Assembly (NCBI GenBank): GCA_031264475.1
Contig: JAISEA010000012.1
Span: 1 to 7,945, forward strand
Direction: 5' to 3'
DNA: 7,945 nt
Origin: Treponema sp.
GTDB taxonomy: Bacteria > Spirochaetota > Spirochaetia > Treponematales > Breznakiellaceae
Positions 6,036-7,945 of the stretch are shown here, piece after piece. Both the position numbers and the translations under genes were made by a program. Within the stretch, counting starts at the first letter, position 1. Each line of letters begins with the position of its first letter. A model generated the notes under the pieces. That model did not search any database. It worked only from the letters and a program-made list of their open reading frames with translations, and was not told where the DNA came from.

Positions 6036-7211
6036 ATGAAAAAACCTGTTTTTTGTTTGGTTTTGGGGTTTTTGGCGACTATATGTTTTGCACAAAAGGC
6101 GATTCTGATAGTTCCGCCCTTTGAGAACCGGCGTTCTAATCTGGACGCCGCGTCATTGGAAAATATGCAGGATTATCTCATCAACGCATTTATCAATGAC
6201 GGGCGTTTTCAGGTTCCGGACAGGAACGCTTTGTCCCTTATGACACAAGAACACGAGTTTCAGTTGAGCGACTGGTCAGACGACAGCAAGAGCGCCTCGA
6301 TGGGCAAGGTGTTGAATGCGGACTACATCGTGCGGGTCATAGCCATGTATGACGGGGTTGCCAACATCCTCACGGCGCGGCTTCTTGATGTGAATACTGC
6401 CGGCGGACTGTCTGCTGGGGAAATGGAGTTTACGAATCAAAGAGACGCCCGCATCAAAATGGACGATTTTGTTGTCGATATACTCAAGCGCATCGGCAGA
6501 GGGGCTTTGTCAACAAGCCGTTCCGCTGCTATTTCCATCGAGATAAGCACGAAAGCAGGAGGCGTCCTCTATTTTCAGGGCAGCGAGACGGCAACCCTTT
6601 GGGATAATGATACCTATACCATCCCTATTGACCAGCCCGGCACGTATGCTGTCAAAATGGTTTTTGGCAACGGCGGTGTGGCGGAGCGTTCGGTGGTCAT
6701 TGCTTCCCGCGGAGTAACGAGGGTTGACTTTACCTATTATGTAGGGGCTGCCGGTCCTGCTGGAGGCGTCATATTCTATGATAAGGGCAACACCATAGGC
6801 GGGTGGCAGTTTCTTGAAGCGGCGCCCGTATCAACAGAGTTTGTCGCATCGTGGGGAGCATATCTAAAAACTATAAACAACACCGAACCCGCTATCGGTA
6901 CAGGTAAGCGAAACACAGACCTCATCGTATCTTTCTTACGCCGGACAGGGGAAAGCGGCAAGGCGGCTCAATTATGTGATAATCTTGTCTATGGAGGCTA
7001 TAACGACTGGTTCCTTCCCAGCAAGGACGAGCTTGATGTCATGTATAAGAATCTTAAGCTGAAGGGATGGGACAACTTTGGGAGTGGATGGTATTGGTCG
7101 TCATCAGAGATTGACAGAGGTTACGCTATGGAACAGCAATTCAGTGATGGCAAACAGGCTATCTATCTAAAAGATTTCTCAAGCAGTGTGAGGGCAATTC
7201 GGGCTTTCTAA
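6036..7211 (+). CDS. exported CsgG-like protein with PEGA-like linker domain and C-terminal DUF1566 domain
   Basis: 391 residues. ATG 6036 has GAGG (6026-6029) six bases upstream; ATG 6030 in the same frame is nearly as good and adds two residues. The signal peptide MKKPVFCLVLGFLATICFA is cut before Q20. Residues 21-155 are CsgG-like (AILIVPPFENR, MQDYLINAFINDGRFQVPDRNAL, LNADYIVRVIAMYDG, ARLLDVNTAG). About 165-232 is a small beta domain resembling PEGA surface modules. Residues 236-391 match the DUF1566 pattern: GPAGGVIFYDKG, GGWQFLEAAP, IGTGKRNTD, the conserved GGYNDWFLPSKDEL, YWSSSE and a final VRAIRAF. DUF1566 belongs to a C-type-lectin-like fold group and often ends surface proteins, so binding of glycans or proteins is plausible. 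No catalytic residues are evident. It is the last gene of the cluster and shares the CsgG-like module with the gene before it. Confidence 0.87.
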   Translation: MKKPVFCLVLGFLATICFAQKAILIVPPFENRRSNLDAASLENMQDYLINAFINDGRFQVPDRNALSLMTQEHEFQLSDWSDDSKSASMGKVLNADYIVRVIAMYDGVANILTARLLDVNTAGGLSAGEMEFTNQRDARIKMDDFVVDILKRIGRGALSTSRSAAISIEISTKAGGVLYFQGSETATLWDNDTYTIPIDQPGTYAVKMVFGNGGVAERSVVIASRGVTRVDFTYYVGAAGPAGGVIFYDKGNTIGGWQFLEAAPVSTEFVASWGAYLKTINNTEPAIGTGKRNTDLIVSFLRRTGESGKAAQLCDNLVYGGYNDWFLPSKDELDVMYKNLKLKGWDNFGSGWYWSSSEIDRGYAMEQQFSDGKQAIYLKDFSSSVRAIRAF

Positions 7212-7221
7212 TTTTCCTGCA

Positions 7222-7516
7222 AACAACGCCCCGTGGGAAGTCGTCCGGCACGCTGGTGTGCAGAGACAACGCCGCCCCTACCAACGCAGAGGTTCCGCTT
7301 GTTTACAAGCGTAACCGTCAAGACGGGGACAGGGGCGCACCCTTTCGTACAACAACCATTGCGAAGTCGTTAAACACCCGAAGGGTGCGAGGACAGCGAC
7401 GCCCCTAACAACGCGGAGGTTCCGCTTGCTTTGCAAGCGGAACCGTCATGTCAGTGGAAGCGGCACCCCCTTTCGGACAACAACCCGTGTGAAGTATTTA
7501 AACACCCGAAGGGTGG
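7222..7516. repeat. intergenic tandem repeat of about 127 bp with hairpins
   Basis: Two full units, 7266-7392 and 7393 to about 7516, and a degenerate partial unit before them (7222-7265) align with a 126-128 bp offset. Shared landmarks are CGCCCCTA, GAGGTTCCGCTTG, GGCACCC/GCGCACCC with CTTTCG, GAAGT(CGT) at 7237, 7363 and 7491, and CACCC-GAA-GGGTG at 7375 and 7503. Each unit carries a strong hairpin: in unit 2 a perfect 12-bp stem with a TTT loop (7418-7444), in unit 1 an 11-bp stem with one mismatch (7291-7316). I find no credible gene in it. GTAGGGGCGG also occurs at 3122-3131, and its reverse complement in unit 1, suggesting relatives elsewhere in the genome. Candidate REP/MITE-like intergenic repeat. 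Confidence 0.75.
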
Positions 7517-7545
7517 TTGACAAAGGTTGGGCTATCAAAGATACT
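7517..7545 (+). promoter_or_regulatory. probable sigma-70-type promoter of gltD
   Basis: TTGACA (7517-7522, perfect) and GATACT (7540-7545, four of six) are 17 bases apart. The -35 begins two bases after the last hairpin of the repeat array, so the array's edge helps define the promoter. The leader to the gltD start would be roughly 40 bases. Confidence 0.5.
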
Positions 7546-7589
7546 TTTGTGATATAACTCATCATTAAACTTAACATGGAGAAAGACAA

Positions 7590-7945
7590 ATGGGTGATAC
7601 AAGAGGATTCTTGAAAATCAAGCGAAAGACCGCGGGCTACAGACCCGTAGAAGAGCGTATCAATGACTACAGTGAAGTTGAGGCGCAATTACCCGATGCC
7701 GAGCGCAGGGCGCAAGCAAGCCGATGTATGGATTGCGGGGCGCCGTTTTGCCATTGGGCGTGTCCTGTAGACAACGTTTGCCCGGAATGGCAAGACAAAC
7801 TATTTCGTGGGGAATGGGAAAAGGCGTGGATGCTCCTGGAAAGCGTGAATCCGTTCCCTGAATTCACCGGGCGTGTATGTCCGGCGCTCTGTGAAGCGTC
7901 CTGTGTGCTTGGGTATAACGACGAACCGGTAACCATTAGACAGAA
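7590..7945 (+). CDS. gltD: glutamate synthase (NADPH) small subunit, 3' partial
   Basis: The beta subunit of glutamate synthase passes electrons from NADPH through FAD and iron-sulfur clusters to the large subunit (GltB), which makes glutamate from glutamine and 2-oxoglutarate. ATG 7590 has GGAG (7578-7581) eight bases before it; the ATG at 7576 is in another frame. The 118 visible residues open with the diagnostic MGDTRGFLKIKR, then YRPVEERINDYSEV, and the N-terminal cluster cysteines: C46-x2-C49-x4-C54-x3-C58, then GRVCPALCEASC (C97, C101, C105). PEFTGRVCPALCE matches the family closely. Only the ferredoxin-like N-terminal domain is in the window; the FAD and NADPH domains lie beyond the right edge. 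No gltB is visible upstream, so the large subunit must be downstream or elsewhere. Other members of this flavoprotein family (e.g. dihydropyrimidine dehydrogenase subunits) share the cysteines, but the N-terminus favours GltD. Confidence 0.95.
   Translation, partial: MGDTRGFLKIKRKTAGYRPVEERINDYSEVEAQLPDAERRAQASRCMDCGAPFCHWACPVDNVCPEWQDKLFRGEWEKAWMLLESVNPFPEFTGRVCPALCEASCVLGYNDEPVTIRQ

Noticed and set aside
7446..7936. Minus-strand frames over gltD and the repeats
   Set aside because: They lie opposite the clear gltD coding sequence and hairpin repeats and show no family features.

Overview
The window looks like part of a chromosome from a host-associated spirochaete, most likely a Treponema of the termite-gut type. 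This is inferred from the mix of exported CsgG-like proteins, a DUF1566 domain and a 217-residue protein of unknown function that resembles proteins I associate with that group; there is no rRNA or other marker to prove it. The genes are of moderate GC content, while the intergenic stretch from about 1880 to 2416 is strikingly AT-rich.

Layout. (1) 1-1266: the 3' part of a MATE-family multidrug/cation efflux gene, cut by the window's left edge. (2) 1378-1815, minus strand: dut, dUTP pyrophosphatase, convergent with the MATE gene and apparently leaderless. (3) 1852-2416: a 565-base region without a firm gene. It holds the dut promoter's edge, a rightward promoter overlapped by a 31-bp palindrome, an 11-C homopolymer, and nine dyad-symmetric units at an exact 21-bp spacing. 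(4) 2417-3070: an unrecognised cytoplasmic protein with a strong ribosome binding site. (5) 3071-3272: two back-to-back hairpins and a pair of TGTATACA palindromes 20 bp apart. (6) 3273-7211: three same-strand genes for exported proteins, probably one operon. (7) 7212-7589: hairpin-bearing repeats of about 127 bp, then a promoter. (8) 7590 to the right edge: the start of gltD, the glutamate synthase small subunit.

The main candidate for an undescribed system is the three-gene exported cluster. Its first protein combines a signal peptide, a von Willebrand A (vWA) fold whose metal-binding DxSxS segment lies C-terminal to the rest of the domain (an apparent circular permutation with a domain inserted), a Pro/Ser linker and an outer-membrane beta-barrel. 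The second and third are exported CsgG/LpoB-like proteins carrying different C-terminal modules: a beta-rich lipocalin-like domain and a DUF1566 domain. A reasonable inference is an envelope or surface assembly with a barrel anchor, a metal-dependent adhesion module and two CsgG-like periplasmic partners.

The second candidate is the 1963-2416 control region, where palindromic operator, poly-C tract and helically phased dyad array all lie ahead of the unknown 217-residue gene.
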